Shown piece after piece: positions 50,303 through 57,938 of a stretch of 63,367 bases of DNA. Below the pieces are notes generated by a model. It did no database searches. It was not told the origin of the DNA and saw only the letters and a program-made list of their open reading frames with translations. Each line of letters opens with the position of its first letter. Within the stretch, counting starts at the first letter, position 1. The stretch is from Clostridia bacterium. Lineage in GTDB: Bacteria > Bacillota > Clostridia > Oscillospirales > Acutalibacteraceae. A program made the position numbers and the translations under genes. The DNA is taken from the NCBI GenBank assembly GCA_900768075.1, contig CAAGBN010000010.1, positions 1 to 63,367 of the forward strand. Reading direction: 5' to 3'.

Positions 50303-50917
50303 GTGGTTACCATAGAATTCAGCGAAAAACTACAAGCACTGCGAAAGCAAAAAAATCTCACTCAGGAAGAGCTTGCAGAAATACTTTTCGTATCAAGAAC
50401 AGCCATTTCAAAATGGGAATCAGGCAGAGGCTACCCTAATATCGACTCACTGAAAGCTATTGCAAAATTTTTCGGCATATCAATAGACGAACTGCTGTCG
50501 GGCAAGGAGCTGCTGACAATAGCCGAAGAAGATGTCAGGGAAAAGCAGACTCATTTTCAGGATTTAGTCCTCGGACTGCTTGATGTGAGCGTTGCTATGT
50601 TTCTTTTCCTGCCCTTATTAGGTCAGTCTTCAGGCTCATTGATACAAGAGGTTTCACTTCTGAATCTCACAGAAGCTTCGCCCCTGTTAAGATTTTCTTA
50701 TTTTGCCATTGTTATCCTGAACATATCAGCAGGCATAATGACTCTGAGTCTGCAAAACTGCCGACACAGATTATGGCTTAAAAATAAAAGTCAGCTGTCT
50801 TTAGTCTTGAGCGCCCTGGGAGCTCTTTTGTTTATTGTCAGCAAACAGCCTTATGCGGCAACATTTTTCTTCGTTTACTTCATAATAAAGGTTATCCTTA
50901 TCATAAAACGGCAGTGA
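50303..50917 (+). CDS. XRE-family regulator fused to a membrane domain
   Basis: A 204-residue protein. The N-terminal helix-turn-helix (residues about 6-62, LRKQKNLTQEELAEILFVSRTAISKWESGRGYPNIDSL) is followed by four hydrophobic segments (about 87-105, 127-145, 160-178, 184-200). It is probably a membrane-tethered DNA-binding protein that senses the envelope. Start GTG at 50303 is uncertain; no strong Shine-Dalgarno is seen. Targets unknown. Confidence 0.8.
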   Translation: MVTIEFSEKLQALRKQKNLTQEELAEILFVSRTAISKWESGRGYPNIDSLKAIAKFFGISIDELLSGKELLTIAEEDVREKQTHFQDLVLGLLDVSVAMFLFLPLLGQSSGSLIQEVSLLNLTEASPLLRFSYFAIVILNISAGIMTLSLQNCRHRLWLKNKSQLSLVLSALGALLFIVSKQPYAATFFFVYFIIKVILIIKRQ

Positions 50918-50950
50918 CACGAAAAGTATCACTGCCGTCACTCTTTATTT
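50908..50950 (+). terminator. Terminator overlapping the XRE gene's stop
   Basis: 10-bp stem ACGGCAGTGA/TCACTGCCGT, the left arm of which contains the TGA stop, followed by CACTCTTTATTT. Confidence 0.7.
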
Positions 50951-51025
50951 CTTGCCTTTAACCGTGTGGTGTTTTAATATATTTTCAGGCGAAAGCCGAA
51001 TATATCATAAGGCAGGTAAGAAACA

Positions 51026-51697
51026 ATGAAAAAGGAAAACCTGAAAAATCTGTACGCTTCTTTAATATCAACTTTTGCATTTATACTATGGACCATGGCC
51101 CTATATTTTATTGACGTCAAATCAATCGGTCCACAGAATTCCAAGGTCGGATTTGCTACAATCAACTCATTTGTCCACAATCTTACGGGTACAAATATGA
51201 CCTTATACACCGCAACAGATTGGCTGGGACTTATCCCTATAGCTGTTATGCTCGGCTTTGCTTTGTTGGGCTTGGCACAGTGGATTAAAAGAAAGAATCT
51301 TAAGCTTGTGGATTACAGCATTTTTGTCCTAGGCGGATTTTACATTGCAGTTATGGCGGTATATATTCTATTTGAATTTTTAGCGGTAAACTACAGACCT
51401 GTTTTAATAGAAGGCTTTCTCGAGGCATCATATCCGTCATCGACAACTATGCTTGTTTTATGTGTGATGCCTACTGCTATTATGCAGTTTAACTCCCGTA
51501 TCAAAAGCTCTGATTTAAAGAAATTTCTGTCGGTTGCGATTACAGTCTTTATCATTTTTATGGTGGTGGGCAGATTGATTTCAGGCGTGCATTGGCTCAG
51601 CGATATTATTGGCGGTATGCTTATCAGCGCAGGACTTGTGTTTATGTATAGATTTATCAGCGATTTAAAATTATCCCTCCGAGTTGATGTTAAATGA
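51026..51697 (+). CDS. PAP2-family membrane phosphatase with PSST in place of PSGH
   Basis: A 223-residue inner-membrane protein with six spans. PAP2 motifs: NYRPVLIEG (RP), YPSSTTM at the PSGH position and GRLISGVHWLSDIIGG (R-x5-H-x3-D). The general-acid His of PSGH is replaced by Thr; I recall clostridial relatives with the same PSST, so activity on lipid phosphates may be altered rather than lost. RBS GGCAGGTAAG. Confidence 0.82.
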   Translation: MKKENLKNLYASLISTFAFILWTMALYFIDVKSIGPQNSKVGFATINSFVHNLTGTNMTLYTATDWLGLIPIAVMLGFALLGLAQWIKRKNLKLVDYSIFVLGGFYIAVMAVYILFEFLAVNYRPVLIEGFLEASYPSSTTMLVLCVMPTAIMQFNSRIKSSDLKKFLSVAITVFIIFMVVGRLISGVHWLSDIIGGMLISAGLVFMYRFISDLKLSLRVDVK

Positions 51698-51712
51698 GAG
51701 TTATGTTATAAT
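51684..51712 (+). promoter_or_regulatory. Promoter of the 51749 gene
   Basis: TTGATG (51684-51689), 17-bp spacer, TATAAT (51707-51712), overlapping the end of the PAP2 gene. Confidence 0.7.
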
Positions 51713-51748
51713 TAGTCTGACAAATAAGAATTAACGGAGACTATCATT

Positions 51749-52360
51749 ATGCTGAAAATGGCATTAATCACTAACCTGATAATTATTATCTGCGAAGTAT
51801 ACACTTTGGGACACATCAGAAAGAAAACAGATATTCTTAAATACTATACTTATCTGCACAATTTAATAGCTCTCTTAGTAAGCATTGTTTTTACCATAGG
51901 TCTGATTGTGCATATGCTTTCAGGCAGAGAAATTCCCGAATTTTTAAGAGGACTCCGATATATAGCCACATGCGGATTAGTTGCCACAATGCTGATTTTC
52001 CTGACAGTTCTGGGTGGCGGAAAGAAAATTGCACTCACAGATGACGATTTTCTTTCGGGCTTTTCTCCTAAAATTGCAAATGCTGTTTTGCATTATATCT
52101 GTCCCGTATTATCCGTGTTCAGCTTTCTGCTCTTTGAAAGGAAATTACCTTTATTAAACGGCATCTGGACCAGCATTACTGCAATCCCCTCTTGTCTGTA
52201 TTGGATAGTATATATCATTCTTTCTGCGGCTAAGCTTTGGGATGAGCCCTATGATTTCACAGCTCAGGAAGGTAAAAGTAAGCTACACGAGGTTCTGCCT
52301 TTTTTCCTTATCCCGTTTTTATTTATCGCAATCTCATTTGTTTTGTGGACAGTCAGATGA
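51749..52360 (+). CDS. Six-span membrane protein, Pr6Pr-like
   Basis: A 203-residue protein with six predicted spans. The TYLHNLIALLV region after span 1, FLRGLRYIATCGLVATMLIF, a conserved His (VLHYICPVLS) and a C-terminal YWIVYIILSAAKLWDEPYDF recall the FAR-17a/AIG1-like (Pr6Pr) integral membrane family. This is a pattern match from memory. Own promoter at 51684. Function unknown. Confidence 0.65.
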   Translation: MLKMALITNLIIIICEVYTLGHIRKKTDILKYYTYLHNLIALLVSIVFTIGLIVHMLSGREIPEFLRGLRYIATCGLVATMLIFLTVLGGGKKIALTDDDFLSGFSPKIANAVLHYICPVLSVFSFLLFERKLPLLNGIWTSITAIPSCLYWIVYIILSAAKLWDEPYDFTAQEGKSKLHEVLPFFLIPFLFIAISFVLWTVR

Positions 52361-52371
52361 TTTGTGATTCT

Positions 52372-52433
52372 ACCTCGGCGGGTTAAGACTATATTTCATA
52401 GTCAAAGTCCGACGCGTACCAACAAAACAAGCC
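52372..52433. repeat. TACGCG/CTCGGCGGG family fragment
   Basis: ACCTCGGCGGGTTAAGACTA, a GACTAT/ATAGTC hairpin, then GACGCGTACCAACAAAACA (52411-52429), the last block identical to 4798-4816. It appears to be a rearranged relative of the repeats at 2934, 33436 and 45867. Confidence 0.6.
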
Positions 52434-52435
52434 AT

Positions 52436-52477
52436 ATAAAAAAGACAGCCTGTTTTCAGACTGTCTTATCTTTTTTG
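52436..52477. terminator. Terminator shared by the 51749 gene and the amino-acid ABC genes
   Basis: Stem AAGACAG/CTGTCTT, with A-run before and ATCTTTTTT after, usable on both strands. Confidence 0.75.
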
Positions 52478-52478
52478 T

Positions 52479-52503
52479 GGTGGGACTCTGTCCCACACCC
52501 TGC
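52479..52503 (-). repeat. GCAGGGTGTGG repeat, inverted copy
   Basis: Reverse complement GCAGGGTGTGGGACAGAGTC, identical to 50177-50201, and as there directly beside a stop-proximal element. Confidence 0.85.
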
Positions 52504-52559
52504 CGCTCGCCACGGAGGCATTCTTTTTCCTATCGCGGAAAAAGAATCAAAAACGCGAT
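52504..52559 (-). repeat. Stop-proximal hairpin element after the ABC ATPase
   Basis: On the minus strand CGCGTTTTTG, stem ATTCTTTTTCC/GGAAAAAGAAT with loop GCGATA, then GCCTCCGTGGCGAGC. It starts 5 nt after the stop at 52564. Confidence 0.9.
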
Positions 52560-52563
52560 AATT

Positions 52564-53346
52564 TTAATCGCTGATCTTACTCAGGAATGCCTGCAATCTC
52601 TCTGTCTTGGGATTGTTGATAAGCTCCTGTGCTTCACCCTGCTCAGCAATTACACCGTCATCCATAAACACAATGTAATCGCTGACCTCTTTTGCAAAAG
52701 TCATCTCGTGGGTAACAATAACCATTGTCATATTCGTCTTTGCAAGCTCACGGATAACCTTTAAAATCTCACCTGTAAGCTCAGGGTCAAGAGCACTCGT
52801 AGGCTCGTCAAAGAAGAGAATCTTCGGCTCAAGCGCCATCGCTCTTGCTATTGAAACTCTCTGCTGCTGACCGCCTGAAAGCTCACAAGGATAGTTGTGA
52901 ATTTTTTCGCTAAGGCCCATATCACTAAGAAGCTTGAGTGCTTTTTCTTCAATCTCTGCAAGAATCTGCTTCTTGTTCTGCTTGTAATCAGGTCTTTCCT
53001 TTGCCTGAAGCTTGACTGCAAGAGTCACATTGTCAAGGACATTATACTGCGGGAAAAGGTTGAACTGCTGAAACACAAGACCGATTTTAAGCTGCTTTTC
53101 ACGGGTTTCCTTTGCCTTTTTCTTTGACTTGTCGTTGCCGTCGAAAATCACATCGCCGTCAACTGTGATAAGTCCGCTGTCTGCTGTTTCAAGGAAGTTT
53201 ATACAGCGAAGAAGTGTTGTCTTACCGCTACCTGATGAGCCGATAATCGACAGCACCTCGCCCTCATTAAGAGAAAAGGAAACGCCCTTGAGCACCTCGG
53301 TTTTACCGAAGCTCTTTTTGATATCTTTAACTTCAAGTATTGCCAT
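52564..53346 (-). CDS. Polar amino-acid ABC transporter ATP-binding protein
   Basis: A 260-residue GlnQ/ArtP-type ATPase: Walker A GSSGSGKTT, signature LSGGQQQRVSIARAMA, Walker B ILFFDEPTSALDPE, H-loop VTHEM. It drives import through the permease at 53360, 13 nt upstream of its start. RBS GGAGGGAAAGG. Confidence 0.94.
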   Translation of the reverse strand: MAILEVKDIKKSFGKTEVLKGVSFSLNEGEVLSIIGSSGSGKTTLLRCINFLETADSGLITVDGDVIFDGNDKSKKKAKETREKQLKIGLVFQQFNLFPQYNVLDNVTLAVKLQAKERPDYKQNKKQILAEIEEKALKLLSDMGLSEKIHNYPCELSGGQQQRVSIARAMALEPKILFFDEPTSALDPELTGEILKVIRELAKTNMTMVIVTHEMTFAKEVSDYIVFMDDGVIAEQGEAQELINNPKTERLQAFLSKISD

Positions 53347-53359
53347 CGCCTTTCCCTCC

Positions 53360-54094
53360 TTATGATTTGAAATAGTCCAGCTTCTTCTCCAACTTGCCGA
53401 AAATTACAGTGAGCAAGCCGTTGAATACGAGATAGAAAACACCTGTGTAGAACAAGGGCCAGAGAAGACCGTCGCTCTTGATGAATGCCTCACCCTTCCA
53501 GATGATTTCGTAAACTGAAATTGTTCTTGCAAGTGAGGTATCCTTTACAAGGGTGATAATTTCGTTGCTCATGGGAGGTATGATGCGCTTGATAACCTGA
53601 AGAAGCACAACCTTGAAGAAGACCTGTGTCTTTGTCATGCCAAGCACCTGACCTGCCTCGTACTGACCCTTGGGTATGCTCTCGATACCGCCACGGTAAA
53701 TCTCTGAGAAGTAGCAGGCGTAGTTGATAACGAATGATACGATAACTGCAACAGTTCTGTCAAAGCACTCCCATGTTGAAAGCCACTCAATAGCACTGTT
53801 GAACCAACCGAATGAGCAGAGCCACTGCTCTATAGCAGTATCTGCCACAAAAGCCTCAGCCCATGAGCCGATAAGACCGGGGCCGTAGAAAATTACGATA
53901 AGCTGAAGCATAAGAGGGGTACCTCTGATAACCCAAACAAGAGTCTTCGAGAGAGCCTTGATAAGTCTGAACCTGCTCATTGAACCAAAGGCAATTATAA
54001 GACCTAAGGGCAATGCAAAAAGCAAGGTCATCACAAATATTTCCATTGTTTTTCCAAAGCCCACGAGAAGACCTTGAGTTACTGTCCAAAGCAT
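53360..54094 (-). CDS. Polar amino-acid ABC transporter permease
   Basis: A 244-residue HisM/GlnP-type inner-membrane subunit with the EAA loop region EAGQVLGMTKTQVFFKVVLLQ and RGTPLMLQLIVIFYG. As the only permease gene it probably forms a homodimer. RBS GGAAGG. Confidence 0.93.
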   Translation of the reverse strand: MLWTVTQGLLVGFGKTMEIFVMTLLFALPLGLIIAFGSMSRFRLIKALSKTLVWVIRGTPLMLQLIVIFYGPGLIGSWAEAFVADTAIEQWLCSFGWFNSAIEWLSTWECFDRTVAVIVSFVINYACYFSEIYRGGIESIPKGQYEAGQVLGMTKTQVFFKVVLLQVIKRIIPPMSNEIITLVKDTSLARTISVYEIIWKGEAFIKSDGLLWPLFYTGVFYLVFNGLLTVIFGKLEKKLDYFKS

Positions 54095-54173
54095 ATTTAT
54101 TTACCTTCCTGTAAAGTTAATTCACTCATATATTACTGTTTCTGTTTTTCCCGAAAGATGTTATAAACCGACC

Positions 54174-54206
54174 GAAAGACAGAAGGCTATTCACCTTCTG
54201 TCTTCT
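54174..54206 (-). terminator. Intra-operon hairpin between binding protein and permease
   Basis: 11-bp stem AAGACAGAAGG/CCTTCTGTCTT with a 7-nt loop on the minus strand, followed by only a weak T-tract. It likely thins transcription after the binding-protein gene. Confidence 0.65.
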
Positions 54207-54240
54207 TAGGTTTCACGCTATTAAATTAGTTTTGCAACAC

Positions 54241-55143
54241 TTATGCAGCGAGGTTGAGTTCGTACTTGTCAGCAAGATCCTGAAGAGTACCGTCAGTCTT
54301 CATTTCAGCCATAATCTTGTTGATTTCTGTTGCAAGGTCTGAGTTCTTACGGCAAGCAATACCGTATTCTTCTGTTGAAAGCTCAAGGCCGTATGTAAGG
54401 TTAGCATTTGATGTGCCTTCGCCTGTCATAGCCTTAGCCATTGTGATGTCGATTACACAAGCATCAGCTGCGCCTGCATTAACTTCTACAAGAGCCTTTG
54501 CCTGATCGAGAACTGCTGTGATGTTTTCGATGCCGAGATCCTTAAGAACAGCCTCACCTGCTGAGCCTGCTTCGGCAGCAAATGAAAGATCCTTAATGCT
54601 ATCTGCATCTGTGTAGTCAGCGATCTTGCTTTCCTTCATAACAAGAACCTGTGCGTTCTTGATGTAGGGATCTGATACGCTTGCGTTTGCAAGAGCTTCT
54701 TCTGTGATTGTCATACCGTTCCATACGCAGTCGATTGTCTTAGCGTCAAGCTCTTCGAACTTTCTGTCCCAGTTGATTTCGATGAATTCAACCTCAACAC
54801 CGAGCTTTTCAGCAACTGCAAGAGCAAATTCTGTATCAAAGCCTGTAAGCTCTGTCTTAGCTTCGTCTGCCCAGTAGTTCATGGGCTCATAGATTGTCAT
54901 ACCAACGATAAGCTTGCCTGCTTCCTTGATTCTTGCAAGGTCTTCTACTACTGCGGGAGCTTCGTCTGTTGCATCTGTTGCATCTGTTGCGTCTTCGCCT
55001 TCTGTAGTATCAGCTACATCACTGATGTTTGCACCGTCGTTAAGTGAATCCTCTACATCTGTCTTGTCACCGCAAGCTGCAAGTGTGAAGCAGAGTACTA
55101 CTGCAAGGATTGCCACGATAATGGCAAGTGTTTTCTTTTTCAT
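54241..55143 (-). CDS. Amino-acid-binding lipoprotein (SBP family 3)
   Basis: A 300-residue receptor. The signal peptide has lipobox LAAC (Cys24). An Asp/Thr/Ala linker with tandem DATDATDEA is followed by the SBP_bac_3 domain: AGKLIVGMTIYEPMNYW, LTGFDTEFALAVAEKLGVEVEFIEINWD, DCVWNGMTIT and a terminal DKYELNLAA. The ligand is a polar amino acid, not resolved further. It is first in the three-gene operon, with a hairpin after it that favours receptor excess. Confidence 0.93.
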   Translation of the reverse strand: MKKKTLAIIVAILAVVLCFTLAACGDKTDVEDSLNDGANISDVADTTEGEDATDATDATDEAPAVVEDLARIKEAGKLIVGMTIYEPMNYWADEAKTELTGFDTEFALAVAEKLGVEVEFIEINWDRKFEELDAKTIDCVWNGMTITEEALANASVSDPYIKNAQVLVMKESKIADYTDADSIKDLSFAAEAGSAGEAVLKDLGIENITAVLDQAKALVEVNAGAADACVIDITMAKAMTGEGTSNANLTYGLELSTEEYGIACRKNSDLATEINKIMAEMKTDGTLQDLADKYELNLAA

Positions 55144-55209
55144 AATAATTTTCTTCCTTTCGGGATATTAATTTCAGCGATTTCAAATTCATCGCTTTAG
55201 CGTGGTAAT

Positions 55210-55238
55210 ATATTAGCACATTACTACAACAATGTCAA
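55210..55238 (-). promoter_or_regulatory. Promoter of the amino-acid ABC operon
   Basis: On the minus strand TTGACA (55238-55233), 17-bp spacer, TAATAT (55215-55210). Confidence 0.75.
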
Positions 55239-55374
55239 TAGAATTAACTTAAAAACAATTCGTCTAAACTAACAAAAGCGTAACAATTATTTCTACAAAT
55301 ATCCCTATTTACTTTTAAAGTCTCATATGATACTATTTCTTTAAGAAATCCTATAAAAATCAGGAGGCAAAAAT

Positions 55375-56730
55375 ATGAAACTTTATTACGACATTCAGGA
55401 CAAGCCAAAATTCCCGCAGCTTGTGGTTTACGCTGTTCAGCAGCTGCTTGCAATTATGGCGGCAACTCTAGTTGTACCCCTTATCATCGGTCACGATATG
55501 CAGCCCTCGGCCGCTCTCTTCGGTGCAGGTGTGGGTACTCTCATTTATCAGCTCTTCACAAGAGGCAAGAGCCCCGTATTCCTCGGCTCATCCTTCGCAT
55601 TCATCGGCTCAATGTCAGCAGCCTTTGCAGGTGGCGTATCAGCAGCACTCGGCTATGCAGGTATCATTTTAGGTGCTGTTTTCGCAGGTCTTGTTTATGT
55701 AGTAATTGCTCTTTTAGTTAAGGGAGTCGGCGTTAACTGGATTGACAAGCTTATGCCCAAGCAGGTTATCGGCCCAACAGTTGCAATCATCGGTCTTTCA
55801 CTTGCAGGCAACGCTATCGGCGACTTACAGAAGGGCGATGTAAATATACTCGTTGAGGCAGAGGGCGAAATGGTAAGCCAGATGCTCACCAATCCTCTCA
55901 TCGCTGTACTTTGCGGTCTTGTTGCTCTTTTTGTAACAATGCTCTGCTCAACCTACGGTAAGAAGTCAATCAAGCTTATCCCCTTCATCATCGGTATTCT
56001 TTCAGGTTATGCTCTCGCTGCTGTATTCACAGTAATCGGCAACAGCGCAGGCATCGATGCTCTCAAGGTTATCGACTTCAGCGTATTCAGCAATATGAGC
56101 CTTTTTGAAATTCCCCGTTTCACATTCCTTACAGCTATGGACGACATCAAAGAAATCAACGCTTCTTACATCGGCACTATTGCAATGGCATATCTGCCTG
56201 TAGCATTCGTTGTATTTGCTGAGCACATCGCTGACCATAAGAACATTTCATCAATCATTGAAAAAGACCTTCTTAAGGAGCCCGGTCTTGATAAAACACT
56301 CCTCGGTGACGGTGTAGGCTCAATGTTCGGTGCATTCTTCGGTGGTTGCCCCAACACCACCTACGGTGAAAGCGTTGCTTGTGTAGCTATTACAAGAAAC
56401 GCATCTGTTGCAACTATCAGAGCTGCGGCTCTCGGTGCTATTCTTATTTCATTCTTCTCACCCTTTGTTGCATTTGTTGATTCAATTCCTGCTTGTGTAA
56501 TGGGCGGTGTATGTATGGCACTTTACGGCTTCATCGCAGTTTCCGGTCTTAAGATGATTCAGACAGTTGACCTTGAGGACAACAGAAACCTTTTCACAGT
56601 TTCTGTTATTCTTATTGCAGGTATCGGCGGTCTTACACTCAACTTCGGTAAAATTACAATTACAGCAGTTGCTTGTGCACTTATCCTTGGCATCATCACA
56701 AATCTTGTACTCGGCAAGAAGAAGGCATAA
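55375..56730 (+). CDS. uraA: Uracil/nucleobase permease, NCS2 family
   Basis: A 451-residue inner-membrane transporter (14 spans). UraA features: VVYAVQQLLAIMAATLVVPLIIG, PVFLGSSFAFIGSM, PTVAIIGLSLAGNAIG, the substrate helix AFVVFAEHIADHKN (Glu and His) and GGCPNTTYGESV. Uracil is the best guess over xanthine. RBS AGGAGG. The 231-bp divergent gap to the ABC operon shows no clear riboswitch. Confidence 0.92.
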   Translation: MKLYYDIQDKPKFPQLVVYAVQQLLAIMAATLVVPLIIGHDMQPSAALFGAGVGTLIYQLFTRGKSPVFLGSSFAFIGSMSAAFAGGVSAALGYAGIILGAVFAGLVYVVIALLVKGVGVNWIDKLMPKQVIGPTVAIIGLSLAGNAIGDLQKGDVNILVEAEGEMVSQMLTNPLIAVLCGLVALFVTMLCSTYGKKSIKLIPFIIGILSGYALAAVFTVIGNSAGIDALKVIDFSVFSNMSLFEIPRFTFLTAMDDIKEINASYIGTIAMAYLPVAFVVFAEHIADHKNISSIIEKDLLKEPGLDKTLLGDGVGSMFGAFFGGCPNTTYGESVACVAITRNASVATIRAAALGAILISFFSPFVAFVDSIPACVMGGVCMALYGFIAVSGLKMIQTVDLEDNRNLFTVSVILIAGIGGLTLNFGKITITAVACALILGIITNLVLGKKKA

Positions 56731-56733
56731 TCA

Positions 56734-56791
56734 AATCGTGTTTTTGATTACTTTTTCCACGACAGGAAAAAGTAATGCCCGCCTGGCAAGG
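56734..56791 (+). repeat. Stop-proximal hairpin element after uraA
   Basis: ATCGTGTTTTTG, stem ATTACTTTTTCC/GGAAAAAGTAAT with loop ACGACA, then GCCCGCCTGGCAAGGG. It starts 5 nt after the stop. Confidence 0.9.
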
Positions 56792-56806
56792 GTCACAAAA
56801 AAAGAT

Positions 56807-56838
56807 AAAGTAGCAGATTTGATATCTGCTACTTTTTA
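56807..56838. terminator. Repeated terminator AAAGTAGCAGA, copy 2
   Basis: 11-bp stem AAAGTAGCAGA/TCTGCTACTTT and T5, preceded by AAAAAAAGAT, nearly the same as 32452-32484. It serves uraA and the convergent gene at 56846. Confidence 0.85.
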
Positions 56839-56845
56839 TTAATTA

Positions 56846-57781
56846 TCAATTCCATATATATTTTTGCCAAAGCATATTGCCGTTTTTGTCATAGATAATC
56901 TCGTTATCAAGGACTGTTTCAATCATCGCTTCAGTTTTGTCATCCATCCAGCAGCCTGCAAGGACCTCGTGGGTGTAACCGAGAGAGTTTTCAGCGATGA
57001 TATATAATCTCAGGTCATAACCATCGGATATATCAATATCTTTTTCGTATTTTTCTGTATAGCTTATATCTGCTTCGGTAACCTTATCGGTTATGTCCTT
57101 TCTGCCTATTTCTTCACCGTTAAGCATCTCAACGAGAGTTATTTTAGTAAAGGTAACATCTGAATCATTTCCATACTTTTGAATATCTACATTGAATGTT
57201 GAGTTGATATGAGCAGAGGAGTCCCTATATGTTGTTGAAGAGCCTTGAATATCTGCCTCTAAGGTTGGGAAATATTTATCAAACTGATAAGATAGGTCAA
57301 CATCCTCCAGATATTCTGTCTGTGTACCCTTTGACGAATTTATTGTAAGCAAGGGGAATTCCTCATAACCGATAAAGAGGCCTACATTAATTGTAGCTGT
57401 AAACTCATTGCCTTTTCTCACAAGAGCTGTAGTTTCATCGCCTGTTTTTACAGAGATTTCCATATCATCGCTGAGATTTTTCGGCACGACCTTAAGTGAA
57501 ACGGGTACAGTTTCATTGTCATTATTTATCTTACCTATATCGTAATTCACGCCGGACAAAATGCTCGCTTGTTTTTTTAGCTTTTCATCTACATTATTGT
57601 AGATAGAGTTTATATTGTTGTTTACCTGATTGATTTCTGAACTGAGTCTTGAGTTAACTGATTTAAGATTATCAATTTGATCTCTGAGTACAGCAATTTG
57701 CACCAAACTAAAGATAAGCAGACCTACAATAACACAAGTGATTATCTTTTGCCATTTTGTATTCTTATTATTTTCTTCCAT
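56846..57781 (-). CDS. Signal-anchored coiled-coil protein of unknown function
   Basis: A 311-residue protein with one N-terminal span (about 12-30), a coiled coil (about 33-75, LRDQIDNLKSVNSRLSSEINQVNNNINSI) and a beta-rich extracellular region with repeated charged strands, ending in DNEIIYDKNGNMLWQKYIWN. I do not recognise the family. RBS AGGAGG before ATG. Single gene. Confidence 0.75.
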   Translation of the reverse strand: MEENNKNTKWQKIITCVIVGLLIFSLVQIAVLRDQIDNLKSVNSRLSSEINQVNNNINSIYNNVDEKLKKQASILSGVNYDIGKINNDNETVPVSLKVVPKNLSDDMEISVKTGDETTALVRKGNEFTATINVGLFIGYEEFPLLTINSSKGTQTEYLEDVDLSYQFDKYFPTLEADIQGSSTTYRDSSAHINSTFNVDIQKYGNDSDVTFTKITLVEMLNGEEIGRKDITDKVTEADISYTEKYEKDIDISDGYDLRLYIIAENSLGYTHEVLAGCWMDDKTEAMIETVLDNEIIYDKNGNMLWQKYIWN

Positions 57782-57896
57782 AACTTTAACCTCCTTTTAT
57801 GTTTTCTTTACATAAATTATACCATACAGAAATTTCAAATTCAATATCAAATTAAAGCTGAGGGTACTGCTTATATTTATCAGAGAGTATAACGCA

Positions 57897-57926
57897 TTAA
57901 AAAAACAGCAGACCGAAGTCTGCTGA
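57897..57926 (-). terminator. Terminator of the FAD-dependent oxidoreductase
   Basis: On the minus strand stem CAGCAGA/TCTGCTG with a 6-nt loop followed by T7. Confidence 0.85.
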
Positions 57927-57938
57927 GTTGTGTTGATT

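Noticed and set aside
54960..54990. Tandem 9-bp repeat as a phase-variation tract
   Set aside because: Three in-frame units encode the DAT linker of the binding protein; a change in number would only lengthen the linker.
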